This document shows, one piece after another, positions 34,246 through 42,585 of a stretch of DNA of 64,000 nucleotides (its first letter is position 1; every line of letters begins with the position of its first letter). The DNA is from an uncultured Lachnospiraceae bacterium (GTDB lineage Bacteria; Bacillota; Clostridia; Lachnospirales; Lachnospiraceae). Made by a program: the position numbers and the translations under genes. The DNA lies in the NCBI GenBank assembly GCA_910585905.1, contig CAJUID010000001.1, forward strand, positions 62,001-126,000, in the 5' to 3' direction. The notes beneath the pieces were generated by a model, which saw only the letters and a list, made by a program, of their open reading frames with translations, was not told the DNA's origin and made no database searches.

Positions 34246-34676
34246 AGCTATCTACAAGTTTTTCATCCGGCCACTATATATGCAAAAATTTATTATTCCA
34301 CTTTTATTGTTACTATTCACGGCTAATTTTCGAAAACAGCTAGACTTTGTCGCGCTTGCAAGTAAAAGATAACTATTTTCTGAAATTTGCGTATAGGCTG
34401 TTTTAACAACATAAACAAAAGCTGCTGTTTTTTGCAGCGGAAGACGGCATAAGCGCCTGGCTTTACGCATGATGCTTAGAATGACTGTGAATAATATCCT
34501 TCTAATCCCTTGCTAAAAAAGAATACTACAGTTTTTACTGACTTTTCCTCCTAATTGTGGTAAGATATTGCAAAGTCATTGTAAACCAAAAACATTTCAT
34601 ACATTTTACATTATTATTGCATCACTTAAAAAAAATTGTAATACTATATATATTAAACCAAACAGGGAGCAAGAGG
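34246..34676. other. Intergenic region without a supported gene
   Basis: About 430 bases between the padR operon terminator and the diguanylate cyclase start. A small hairpin (GCTGC...GCAGC near 34421-34437) is visible. No open frame has a ribosome site. It must contain the promoter of the cyclase gene, but no consensus pair stood out. Confidence 0.55.
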
Positions 34677-35780
34677 ATGAAAGAATTTTATCATGCAGCA
34701 AGACAAGTAATCAGCGGCAGAAGAGTAATAGATAATAAAATTAAATATAGAGCCATCGGGGTATGCATCGCACTTGTTCACCTCTTATTTACACTTGCCT
34801 TTTACTCCATGCAAATAAAACCACTCTTTCTGTACAATATGGGAATAACCATATTTTATACTTATCTCTTTATATTTATAGTCAATAAAGAACGATATAT
34901 CTCAATGTATATTGCTTCTGTAGTAGAGATTCTATTCCATTCATCTTTGGCATCCATGTTACTTGGATGGAACTGGGGATTTATGCTCTATACCATCACA
35001 TTGATCCCAGTAGCTTTTTATCTCACATACACATTACCGCAACTTAATCGAAAAGTCTCCGTTCCCGCCATAGTATCACTGATTGTAAGCTTAACATTTA
35101 TTATAGTGCGCGTGGCCTGCGAACGGATTGAACCAATGTATACCAGGGCAGTTCCAGAAAATGCCCATACTGTTTTTTATATTATTAATTCTATGATTGC
35201 TCTGGATATGCAGATTATATTTTCTATTCTATTCGCATTAGAAATACGGTATATGCAACATCAGCTTGAAAAAGAAAACCGTATGCTTGGCAAAATTGCA
35301 AACTACGACCCACTGACCCGCTTGTTAAACCGCCGTAGCATGAGTGAACACCTCAAAAATGTATATGCAAAAGCCGCCAAGACCAAACAGTCCTTTTGCC
35401 TGGTCTTGGCAGATATAGACGATTTTAAAAAATTTAATGATACCTATGGGCACGACTGTGGAGACGAAGTGTTAATCACTGTTGCAAACATGATATCCGG
35501 CAATGTGCGCGAAAGTGATTATGTTTGCCGCTGGGGGGGAGAAGAAATTCTTACCTTGCTGCAGGCAGACTTAAATGCATCGGTTCAAATTGCGGAGCGA
35601 ATTTGTCAAAACACCGCTTCCAATATTATGCAATATAAGAATGTTGATGTTAGAGTAACACTAACTATGGGAATCTCAGAATACCAGCCCGGAAAGACAA
35701 TCCGTTCCATGATAGAAGAGGCAGATCAAAATCTATATCGTGGAAAGCGAAACGGAAAAAATCAGGTAGTTTACTCATAA
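34677..35780 (+). CDS. Membrane diguanylate cyclase (GGDEF)
   Basis: 367 residues: six or so hydrophobic helices in the first 190 residues form a membrane sensor, then a GGDEF domain (ANYDPLTRLLNRRSM to YRGKRNGKN). The active loop is RWGGEEI, which should be catalytic, and an RxxD inhibitory site (RESD) stands five residues before it, so product feedback by c-di-GMP is likely. AGGGAG stands seven bases before ATG 34677; the frame opens earlier without a ribosome site. No phosphodiesterase lies in the window. Confidence 0.94.
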   Translation: MKEFYHAARQVISGRRVIDNKIKYRAIGVCIALVHLLFTLAFYSMQIKPLFLYNMGITIFYTYLFIFIVNKERYISMYIASVVEILFHSSLASMLLGWNWGFMLYTITLIPVAFYLTYTLPQLNRKVSVPAIVSLIVSLTFIIVRVACERIEPMYTRAVPENAHTVFYIINSMIALDMQIIFSILFALEIRYMQHQLEKENRMLGKIANYDPLTRLLNRRSMSEHLKNVYAKAAKTKQSFCLVLADIDDFKKFNDTYGHDCGDEVLITVANMISGNVRESDYVCRWGGEEILTLLQADLNASVQIAERICQNTASNIMQYKNVDVRVTLTMGISEYQPGKTIRSMIEEADQNLYRGKRNGKNQVVYS

Positions 35781-35784
35781 AAAA

Positions 35785-35832
35785 GGGCACAGACTTCGCT
35801 TGTGCCCTAGCAAAAAAGCCTGCGGCTTTTTT
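35785..35832 (+). terminator. Double hairpin terminator after the cyclase (repeated hairpin, copy 2)
   Basis: First GGGCACA/TGTGCCC (35785-35807), an exact repeat of the hairpin at 4113-4135 including its flanks, then a classical terminator AAAAAAGCC-tgc-GGCTTTTTT (35812-35832). Confidence 0.85.
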
Positions 35833-35899
35833 ATTGGCAACCACCGCACCATGACAGGCAGTGCTTCCAATATGTTAAAAAGGCACACAGGCTGCAACA

Positions 35900-36178
35900 C
35901 TATTTTTTACTATTTTCTGAGAAACTCTGCAATTCATATTCGAGAAACCAACTAGGTTCTACCTCACATAAATCTGCAATACTAAAAATCAAATCTAAAG
36001 AAATCTTTCGATCTATATTGGGCGCTTCAATCGCGCCAATATGCTGCCTGCTGACTCCAAGCTTCTCTGCAAGCTGTTCTTGGGTCAAATTCATATGTTT
36101 CCGACAATATGCAATCTTATAACCAATTTCACGATACTTTTCTGCATAGCAACTTTTCTTTTTAACTTTTTCTTCCAT
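35900..36178 (-). CDS. Xre-family helix-turn-helix regulator
   Basis: 92 residues: a cytosolic HTH_3 domain (GYKIAYCRKHMNLTQEQLAE, KLGVSRQHIGAIE, DLIFSIADLCEVEPSWFL) and a short polar tail. AAGGAGG precedes ATG 36178 by seven bases. It is near but not overlapping the ABC transporter genes, 225 bases away on the same strand, so it might control them; there is no direct evidence. Confidence 0.93.
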   Translation of the reverse strand: MEEKVKKKSCYAEKYREIGYKIAYCRKHMNLTQEQLAEKLGVSRQHIGAIEAPNIDRKISLDLIFSIADLCEVEPSWFLEYELQSFSENSKK

Positions 36179-36402
36179 AGCCAAACCTCCTTCGTATACA
36201 AATCATTTTATCAACTATGCGCATAATTTAAATAATTTATAACACGACAATTGTTTTATATGGAATAACACACTATAATTATCAAGAAAAGATTGACACA
36301 TCCCTTTAAAACAAAACTCAACCATTAACCGCACAAAAAATACAAAAATCATCTACAACAGGGAATTTTGTTCTCATTTACACCAGCAAAGATACCGAAA
36401 AA

Positions 36403-37191
36403 TTACGCCGTAATATCTTTTCTAATAAATTTTATCCATGCCATAATGAACGCAGCTACTACAATAAAAACACCAATGCAAATCATTTCCAACTCTACCT
36501 TACCACTCGTAAAGATGTCTGCCGCATTTGCATAATAGAATGGTGTAACATACTTAACCTTTTCGATCGCTGGTATGATACGGCACATCAAATCCGCCGC
36601 AAATAAAATAACTGGCACACCAAGCCCCGCACCAATTAAACTCCGCTTGGAAAAAACTGAGATCAAAAAGCAGACTGTTCCAATCTCCAAATGCATAAAT
36701 GCCTGCGCAAAATGATACAACAACATCTCTTTTCCCTGCATGTCTTCCTTCATCCAAAGAAATCCAAGCACATAAAAAGCTGCACAAATAATATTAAACA
36801 ACAAAATATTACTTGCCATAGCAAGATATTTTTGCCAAAGGATTTTAGTTCTCTTAACTGGAAACACATACAAAAATTCCGCCGTATGTCCTGCCTCCTC
36901 CTTTGACACAATCCCTGCCCCAAGAATGGCAGCAAACATTGCTCCTCCAAGGCCATGCATCATCCCAATCTCTGTCGCGTAAAAGCCAGTCAACGTTGCA
37001 AGGCTCATCTTATCCATCCCAAGTGCAGTAGACATTGCCCCCATATTTGAGTATACATCAGCAATATCCTGTAGAGAATCTTCTAAGCTTGTATAAAGCA
37101 AAATACATCCAAAACATAAGCCCCCAACACAGATTGTCCAAACCAAAAGGCTTTTTAAATTCATTTTCATCTCATGCCTAAACAGCGTCAT
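36403..37191 (-). CDS. ABC-2 type transporter permease
   Basis: 262 residues with six hydrophobic segments (LLVWTICVGGLCFGCILLY at the N-terminus; FIVVAAFIMAWIKFI at the end) and the ABC-2 pattern KEEAGHTAEFLYVFPVKRTKI, where a cytoplasmic loop would meet the ATPase. Start 37191 (MTLFRHEMKMNLKS) has GAGGGGA upstream and overlaps the ATPase gene by 14 bases. With the ATPase it would form a homodimeric or heteromeric exporter; the substrate is unknown. Confidence 0.9.
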   Translation of the reverse strand: MTLFRHEMKMNLKSLLVWTICVGGLCFGCILLYTSLEDSLQDIADVYSNMGAMSTALGMDKMSLATLTGFYATEIGMMHGLGGAMFAAILGAGIVSKEEAGHTAEFLYVFPVKRTKILWQKYLAMASNILLFNIICAAFYVLGFLWMKEDMQGKEMLLYHFAQAFMHLEIGTVCFLISVFSKRSLIGAGLGVPVILFAADLMCRIIPAIEKVKYVTPFYYANAADIFTSGKVELEMICIGVFIVVAAFIMAWIKFIRKDITA

Positions 37192-38026
37192 GATTCCCCT
37201 CCTCATAATAATGCATAAATATTTCATCCAACTGCGGCTCTTCAATAACAATATCCGCAATATCATGCCCTATAAAACTCTCAAATAATTTATTAAGGTC
37301 CCCCTGATAAACAAACTCTTCTTCACGCCCATCTTTTATTATCCGAATATGTTTGGTATTTGTCCTGGCCAGGTTTTCCACTGTATCCGTACAAACCAAC
37401 CTGCCTTCACGAATAATAGCGGCATGATGGCAATATTTCCTTATTTCTGATAAGACATGAGAAGATAAAAAGCAGGATGCCCCCTGCTCATTATACTTAA
37501 GAACTAGTTTAAAAAATTCAGCTTGCATCAATGGATCTAGCCCGCTAGTTGGTTCATCAAAAATAAACAATTTTGGCTTATGCTGCATTGCACAAACTAT
37601 GCTGACCTTTTTTCTGTTCCCCAGCGAGAGCTCCTCTATTCTTTTCTCTGTATCCACCTCCAGACATTTACAAAGCATCGCAGCCTCTTTCGCACAATCC
37701 ATTTTTCTCACATCTGCAGCAAACCGGATAACATCTTTTACTTTCATTGATGGATAAAACATAGCCTCTGACGGCATATAACCGACCTGCCTTAGAATCT
37801 CCACCTGCTGTTTTTTGACATCCATTCCTAATATCTCCACGCTTCCCTGCTGATACCCAATCAACCCCAACATACACCGGATTGTCGTCGATTTGCCCGC
37901 ACCATTTGGCCCCAAAAAGCCAAAGATATCCCCGTCTTTGACGCCAAGTGTCAAATCAGTTACCCCTCTATTTTTGCCATACAACTTTGTCAAATTCTCT
38001 ATTTTAATACAATACTTATCACTCAT
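37178..38026 (-). CDS. ABC transporter ATP-binding protein
   Basis: 282 residues. Walker A GPNGAGKST, Q-loop area GYMPSEAMFYP, signature LSLGNRKKVSI (LSxGxxxK type), Walker B LFIFDEPTSGLDP and H-loop SSHVLSEI. The C-terminal extension resembles the CcmA/NatA exporter type. The start lacks a good ribosome site (GTGAAAAT only). It is paired with the overlapping permease gene. Confidence 0.95.
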   Translation of the reverse strand: MSDKYCIKIENLTKLYGKNRGVTDLTLGVKDGDIFGFLGPNGAGKSTTIRCMLGLIGYQQGSVEILGMDVKKQQVEILRQVGYMPSEAMFYPSMKVKDVIRFAADVRKMDCAKEAAMLCKCLEVDTEKRIEELSLGNRKKVSIVCAMQHKPKLFIFDEPTSGLDPLMQAEFFKLVLKYNEQGASCFLSSHVLSEIRKYCHHAAIIREGRLVCTDTVENLARTNTKHIRIIKDGREEEFVYQGDLNKLFESFIGHDIADIVIEEPQLDEIFMHYYEEGNHDAV

Positions 38027-38159
38027 ATTTTCACTACCTATCTAATATATTCTTCTAGCATTTAATTGCCTTCTTGCCCCTCCATCAATTCTTTCCAATT
38101 TATTCTATCACAAATTTAACTTCTTGTACATTTTCATAATATATATATAAACGCACACG

Positions 38160-38196
38160 AAAAAAACCCCTTGAAACACTATACTTTCAAGGGGTT
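38160..38196 (-). terminator. Terminator of the rplM-rpsI operon
   Basis: CCCCTTGAAA and TTTCAAGGGG (38167-38176, 38185-38194), a perfect 10-bp stem followed by TTTTTT on the minus strand. Confidence 0.92.
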
Positions 38197-38222
38197 CATA
38201 AAATCCTTTATTATATCTGTAA

Positions 38223-38615
38223 TTATCTCTTAGAGAACTGTGGAGCTCTACGCGCTTTCTTAAGACCGTATTTCTTACGCTCTTTCATACGTGGGTCACG
38301 AGTGAGATAACCTGCCTTCTTCAAAGTCGGACGGAAGTCAGCATCTACTGTAAGAAGCGCTCTTGCAATACCATGTCTGATTGCACCGGCCTGTCCTGTA
38401 AATCCACCGCCACGAACAGTAATTTTTGCATCATACTTATCTGCTGTATTTGTTGCTTCTAATGGCTGACGGGAAATAATCTTTAATGTTTCAAGGCCAA
38501 AATAATCATCAATATCTTTCTTATTAATTGTTATTTTACCAGTACCTGGTGCTAAATATACTCTAGCAATACTGCTTTTTCTCCTGCCTGTCCCATAAAA
38601 TTTTGCATTTGCCAA
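38223..38615 (-). CDS. rpsI: 30S ribosomal protein S9
   Basis: 130 residues, full length, with the S9 signature GGGFTGQAGAIRHGIARAL and the conserved tail KKYGLKKARRAPQFSKR that reaches the P-site tRNA. It starts with TTG (TTGGCAAATGC), with AGGAGG eight bases before it; a TTG start is uncommon for a ribosomal protein. It follows rplM by 19 bases. Confidence 0.98.
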   Translation of the reverse strand: MANAKFYGTGRRKSSIARVYLAPGTGKITINKKDIDDYFGLETLKIISRQPLEATNTADKYDAKITVRGGGFTGQAGAIRHGIARALLTVDADFRPTLKKAGYLTRDPRMKERKKYGLKKARRAPQFSKR

Positions 38616-38634
38616 TTTTTTTTCCTCCTCTCAA

Positions 38635-39075
38635 TTATGCTCTCTCAACTATCTCTAAAACTTCTGGCTTCTGAGCCTCATGCAGATGCTCTGCACCCAC
38701 ATAAACATGAAGCTTTTTCATCATCTGGCGTCCCAGCGGACCCTTTGGAAGCATGCCCTTAACCGCATGATTAATAACATACTCAGGCTTTTTAGCGAGC
38801 ATATCTTTGAGTGTTGTCTCTTTCATTCCACCTACATATGCAGAATGGTTATAGTAAATCTTCTGGTCTAATTTCTTACCAGTAACTTTGATTTTTTCAG
38901 CATTTACGATGATAACATTATCACCAGTATCCATATGCGGAGTATAAATAGGCTTATTCTTACCTCTTAATACATTTGCAACTTCTGATGCGAGACGTCC
39001 TAATGTATGTCCTGTCGCATCAACAACATACCATTTTCTTTCAATTGTGGATGGGCTAGCCATAAAACTTTTCAT
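38635..39075 (-). CDS. rplM: 50S ribosomal protein L13
   Basis: 146 residues with the L13 core KWYVVDATGHTLGRLASEVA, VIIVNAEKIKVTGKKLDQKI and RMLPKGPLG-type segment (GMLPKGPLGRQMMKKLHVY). Start 39075 (MKSFMASPS) has AGGAGG seven bases upstream. It is expressed from a consensus promoter with a long 5' leader. It forms the usual L13-S9 operon. Confidence 0.98.
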   Translation of the reverse strand: MKSFMASPSTIERKWYVVDATGHTLGRLASEVANVLRGKNKPIYTPHMDTGDNVIIVNAEKIKVTGKKLDQKIYYNHSAYVGGMKETTLKDMLAKKPEYVINHAVKGMLPKGPLGRQMMKKLHVYVGAEHLHEAQKPEVLEIVERA

Positions 39076-39170
39076 CCCAGTACCTCCTAACTTATTCGTA
39101 TATAATTTCAAACTAACTGCGTCTGATTGCTTATACCGGGGCTTATGGTCAGCTTTCACACGCCACATTT
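39076..39170 (-). promoter_or_regulatory. Leader of rplM, possible L13-type autoregulatory leader
   Basis: About 95 bases between the promoter and the rplM ATG. It contains GCTGACCATAAGCCCCGG, a G/C-rich segment resembling ribosomal-protein L13 leaders of Firmicutes. The match to the known RNA family is from memory and needs a covariance search. Confidence 0.45.
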
Positions 39171-39174
39171 GATA

Positions 39175-39203
39175 ATTATATTACACCAAGTGCAGCTTGT
39201 CAA
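39175..39203 (-). promoter_or_regulatory. Consensus promoter of rplM-rpsI
   Basis: On the minus strand TTGACA (39203-39198), 17 bases, TATAAT (39180-39175): perfect sigma-A boxes. Confidence 0.92.
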
Positions 39204-39361
39204 GAATTTTTTCCCAATTGTATTTATGGTTATTCTAAATATGGGTTCCAAAAAAGCTAAGAAATAACGTTTATCCCCACTTTTACTTCTACATAATTTA
39301 AAACGAGAATACCATATAGTGAATACTTATTCTCCTGCAACTTTGCGGAATGGAGGCAACT

Positions 39362-39679
39362 GTGCAATTTCGAATTATATCCTGTGAAGTGTTAGAGCAA
39401 TATTTAAAGCGTGATGATATTCTTCTTTTTGACCTGCGAAGCAGGGACAATTATGAGCAAGGGCACATTGACCGCGCTATATGGGCGGACTGGGAAACTT
39501 TAGAAGAGACGATTCCTTCCTATCTTGCAGGCCTTCCCTACAAGCCTAACTGGATCATTCTGTACTGTGACCACGGCAATACAAGCCTTTTAACCGCCAG
39601 AGACCTTGCCAGAAATGGCTATCCTGTTATGAGCCTTGGCGGCGGTTACGCCTATTGGAAAAAATATATTGAAACTTGA
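39362..39679 (+). CDS. Single-domain rhodanese-like sulfurtransferase
   Basis: About 105 residues forming one rhodanese fold: ILLFDLRSRDNYEQGHIDRA, the active-site loop LYCDHGNTS with the catalytic cysteine, and LARNGYPVMSLGGGYAYW. It would carry sulfane sulfur. GTG 39362 is chosen because GGAGG lies five bases upstream; the ATG at 39350 overlaps that site and has none of its own. It stands alone and lies divergent from rplM. Confidence 0.9.
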   Translation: MQFRIISCEVLEQYLKRDDILLFDLRSRDNYEQGHIDRAIWADWETLEETIPSYLAGLPYKPNWIILYCDHGNTSLLTARDLARNGYPVMSLGGGYAYWKKYIET

Positions 39680-39753
39680 ACCTATGCCAGCCCTATGATA
39701 AAATAATTTTTACAGTTATTGCTCTTAAAATTAGGAGTTTAAAACAACTAATT

Positions 39754-39767
39754 GTATACATGTATAC
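39754..39767. promoter_or_regulatory. 14-bp perfect palindrome, candidate operator
   Basis: GTATACATGTATAC in the 175-base gap before the amino-acid symporter gene. Such palindromes serve as GntR-type operators; the regulator is not in the window. Confidence 0.45.
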
Positions 39768-39810
39768 TTCGGAGCTGTTGAGCTATTTTTCATACAGTTC
39801 CTTACTCCCA

Positions 39811-39854
39811 TGCACACGGGATGAAGAAAGGGTGTGCAGAAATGAGGTTATTCG
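39811..39854 (+). promoter_or_regulatory. Hairpin plus ribosome-site leader of the symporter gene
   Basis: TGCACAC (39811-39817) and GTGTGCA (39832-39838) form a stem, followed at once by GAAATGAGG and the ATG. The same GTGTGCAGAAATGAGG block precedes the zinc-ribbon gene at 46448, and a related one precedes araB at 61143. Confidence 0.65.
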
Positions 39855-41600
39855 ATGAGTCAATTTACAGAAGCACTTTCAAACATTCTTACCGCAATTG
39901 ATGACTTTGTATGGGGACCGGTTATGCTGATCCTTCTTGTAGGAACTGGTATCTTTCTGACAATCCGCACAAAAGCACTTTGCTGGCGGAATCTCCCATA
40001 CGCCGTTAGCAATGTATTAAGTAAAGAAGCCCGCCAGAAAAAAGGGGACGGGGATGTATCTCCTTTTTCAGCCCTGACAACGGCACTTGCGGCAACCATT
40101 GGAACAGGGAATATTGTCGGCGTTGCTACTGCCATGGTTTCCGGGGGGCCCGGCGCATTAGTTTGGATGTGGATTTCCGCTGCTTTCGGTATCACATCCA
40201 AGTTTAGCGAATGTATGCTTGCCATTAAGTACCGGGAAGTAAATGAACGCGGAGAAATGTCAGGCGGACCAATGTACACAATGAAAAAGGCGCTGAAACA
40301 TAAAAAACTTGGTGCGGTTCTTGGATGGTTTTTTGCACTGTTTGCAGTGTTTGCCTCTTTTGGGATTGGAAACTTGACGCAGGCAAACTCCATTTCTACT
40401 GCCCTAACTGCTACCTACAATGTTCCTTCTTATATTACTGGCATCATAATAACGATTCTGGCACTTGTTATTATTATCGGAGGAATTAAATCAATCTCTA
40501 AAGTTTCACAAGTCGTTGTCCCTTTGATGGCTGTATTCTATATTGTCGCCGGACTTGCTGTAATTATTGGAAACATTTCTAATATACCGACAGGAATTGT
40601 AATGATTTTTAAAATGGCATTTTCCGTTAAAGCGGTCGGCGGCGGTCTTTGCGGAAGCATTGTGGCTTCCATGATGCAGGGGCTTCGGTTTGGCGTTGCG
40701 CGTGGTGTATTCTCAAATGAAGCCGGGATGGGTTCCGCTGCGATCACCGCTGCTGCTGCAACAACAACAGACCCAGTCCGTCAGGGCTATATCAACATGA
40801 CTGGCACCTTTTGGGATACCATTGTAGTTTGTACGATCACAGGGCTTTGCATTGCAAGCTCTGGAGTCCTTGGAATGACAGATACATACGCACAGGGAAG
40901 CTACTCCTGGCAAAATGAAAATCTTGTGATTAGTTCGACAGAAGAAGGATCCACTGAGACACTTGCCACAACTTACACCGCTTCTCTCAACGGAGACAAA
41001 TTGACTTTAAAAGCTCAAGGGAAAGAGGAAACACTTACATTAACTAGGAATGACAAAAAGCAACCGAAAATAAAGAAAGAAGACTCCCTTTCAATTACTG
41101 AAAATTCCAATACAGTTGAAAATTCAACAGACATTATAGGCGTTTGGAATGATACAGCCGGAAATGATTATATCTTTGACAGCACTTACAAATACCAGTA
41201 CCGTAAATTGGTAGAAGGTTCTGCCCTCACAATTAAGGCATTTGAGACCGTACTTGGCGGTCTTGGCGGTACACTCATCACAATAGCTATTACTCTTTTT
41301 GCCTTCTCAACCATTCTTGGCTGGGAATATCATGGGGAAAAAGCCTTAGAATACCTTTTGGGCACACACCGTTACAATATGGTTTACCGCATCTTCTTCT
41401 CATTGTTGGCATATTTTGGTGCCACGACAACCCTGCAGATTGCATGGACATTTTCGGACATTGCAAATGCTTTGATGGCAATTCCAAACTTAATCTGCAT
41501 GTTAGCGTTAAGTGGTGTAATTAAGCGCGAGATGGAACGCTACCAACCGATATTGAAAGCGGAAAAGGAGAAAAAACGCTTAAGAAAATGGAATAATTAA
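39855..41600 (+). CDS. Sodium:alanine/glycine symporter family protein with an inserted domain
   Basis: 581 residues, about 100 more than usual for the AGCS family. Seen: AGCS motifs GDGDVSPFSALTTALAATIG, GTGNIVGVATAMVSGGPGAL, SGGPMYTM and VFSNEAGMGSAAI. Between the helix ending CIASSGVLGMTD and the helix starting ALTIKAFETVLGG lies an extra segment of about 110 residues (about 345-455), polar, with WNDTAGNDYIFDSTYKYQY resembling small lipocalin-like modules; it would hang outside the membrane. It would import alanine or glycine with sodium. Ribosome site ATGAGG is in the hairpin leader. Confidence 0.93.
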   Translation: MSQFTEALSNILTAIDDFVWGPVMLILLVGTGIFLTIRTKALCWRNLPYAVSNVLSKEARQKKGDGDVSPFSALTTALAATIGTGNIVGVATAMVSGGPGALVWMWISAAFGITSKFSECMLAIKYREVNERGEMSGGPMYTMKKALKHKKLGAVLGWFFALFAVFASFGIGNLTQANSISTALTATYNVPSYITGIIITILALVIIIGGIKSISKVSQVVVPLMAVFYIVAGLAVIIGNISNIPTGIVMIFKMAFSVKAVGGGLCGSIVASMMQGLRFGVARGVFSNEAGMGSAAITAAAATTTDPVRQGYINMTGTFWDTIVVCTITGLCIASSGVLGMTDTYAQGSYSWQNENLVISSTEEGSTETLATTYTASLNGDKLTLKAQGKEETLTLTRNDKKQPKIKKEDSLSITENSNTVENSTDIIGVWNDTAGNDYIFDSTYKYQYRKLVEGSALTIKAFETVLGGLGGTLITIAITLFAFSTILGWEYHGEKALEYLLGTHRYNMVYRIFFSLLAYFGATTTLQIAWTFSDIANALMAIPNLICMLALSGVIKREMERYQPILKAEKEKKRLRKWNN

Positions 41601-41631
41601 TACATATTGAAAATAGAAACGGAGAAATACC

Positions 41632-42585
41632 ATGGATAGCTTTGTCTATAGCCTAAACGCCACTGTACCAGTCTTTGTAATTATGATCATAGGTAATATA
41701 CTTTACCGGATTGGGCTGATTGATTGGCACTTTGCCAATATTGCCGACCGCTTTGTTTTTAAAGTATGCCTGCCTTGCATGCTTTTCCTGAATCTAGCAG
41801 ATACCAATATCCGAAAAAACTTTGATATGCGGTATGTAGGCTACTGTCTTTTGGTTACTCTGGTTTCCATTATGGCAATCTGGTTCTTTTCGAAACATCT
41901 AATGAGAGACAAAACTATGGTAGGCGCATTTGTACAATGCTCCTACCGAAGTAGTGCAGCAATCCTTGGCATCGCTTTTATCCAGAATATTTATGGGACA
42001 TCTGAAATGGCTCCACTTATGATTATTGGTTCTGTACCTTTGTACAATATTTTCGCTGTAATCGTCCTAACAATGGAAAGCAATACCGGGCAGGCTCAAA
42101 ATACACGAGCCAATCTCAAAATGGCATTGAAGGGTATTCTAAAAAATCCGATCATAATCGGAATTTTTCTTGGACTTGCCGCCTCATATTTTCAGCTGTC
42201 CCCACCGCAGATGTTCCATAAGGCAATTCAGAATCTTGGGACCATGGCCTCTCCTTTAGCATTAATTTCCATTGGCGCATCCTTTGAGGGACGCAAAGCG
42301 GTTGCAAAAATCAAGCCAACTGCAATTGCCTCTTTCTTGAAATTAATCGGTCTCTGTGCCATTTTTCTGCCTATTGCTATATGGCTTGGGTTTAGAGATC
42401 AAAAACTCCTTGCTATCATTATTATGTTGGCATCCCCCTGTACTCCTACTGCCTATATTATGGCAAAAAATATGGGCGGCGACGGTATACTGGCATCCAG
42501 TATTATCGTCGTCACCACATTTTTATCTTCCATTACCCTGACAGGCTGGATTTTTATTGCCCGGCTAATGGAGCTTATTCAGTAA
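41632..42585 (+). CDS. AEC (auxin efflux carrier) family transporter
   Basis: 317 residues with about ten membrane helices in two inverted halves (VFVIMIIGNILYRIGLIDW; SPLALISIGASFEG; LASPCTPTAYIMAKNMGG). The family moves organic acids or small anions; the substrate here is unknown. GGAG precedes the ATG. It follows the symporter by 31 bases, so the pair probably share a transcript. The last 21 bases overlap the convergent coiled-coil gene. Confidence 0.92.
   Translation: MDSFVYSLNATVPVFVIMIIGNILYRIGLIDWHFANIADRFVFKVCLPCMLFLNLADTNIRKNFDMRYVGYCLLVTLVSIMAIWFFSKHLMRDKTMVGAFVQCSYRSSAAILGIAFIQNIYGTSEMAPLMIIGSVPLYNIFAVIVLTMESNTGQAQNTRANLKMALKGILKNPIIIGIFLGLAASYFQLSPPQMFHKAIQNLGTMASPLALISIGASFEGRKAVAKIKPTAIASFLKLIGLCAIFLPIAIWLGFRDQKLLAIIIMLASPCTPTAYIMAKNMGGDGILASSIIVVTTFLSSITLTGWIFIARLMELIQ

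Noticed and set aside
39676..39858. Frame of 60 residues between the rhodanese and symporter genes
   Set aside because: No ribosome site; it covers the palindrome and leader hairpin and only just overlaps the symporter start.
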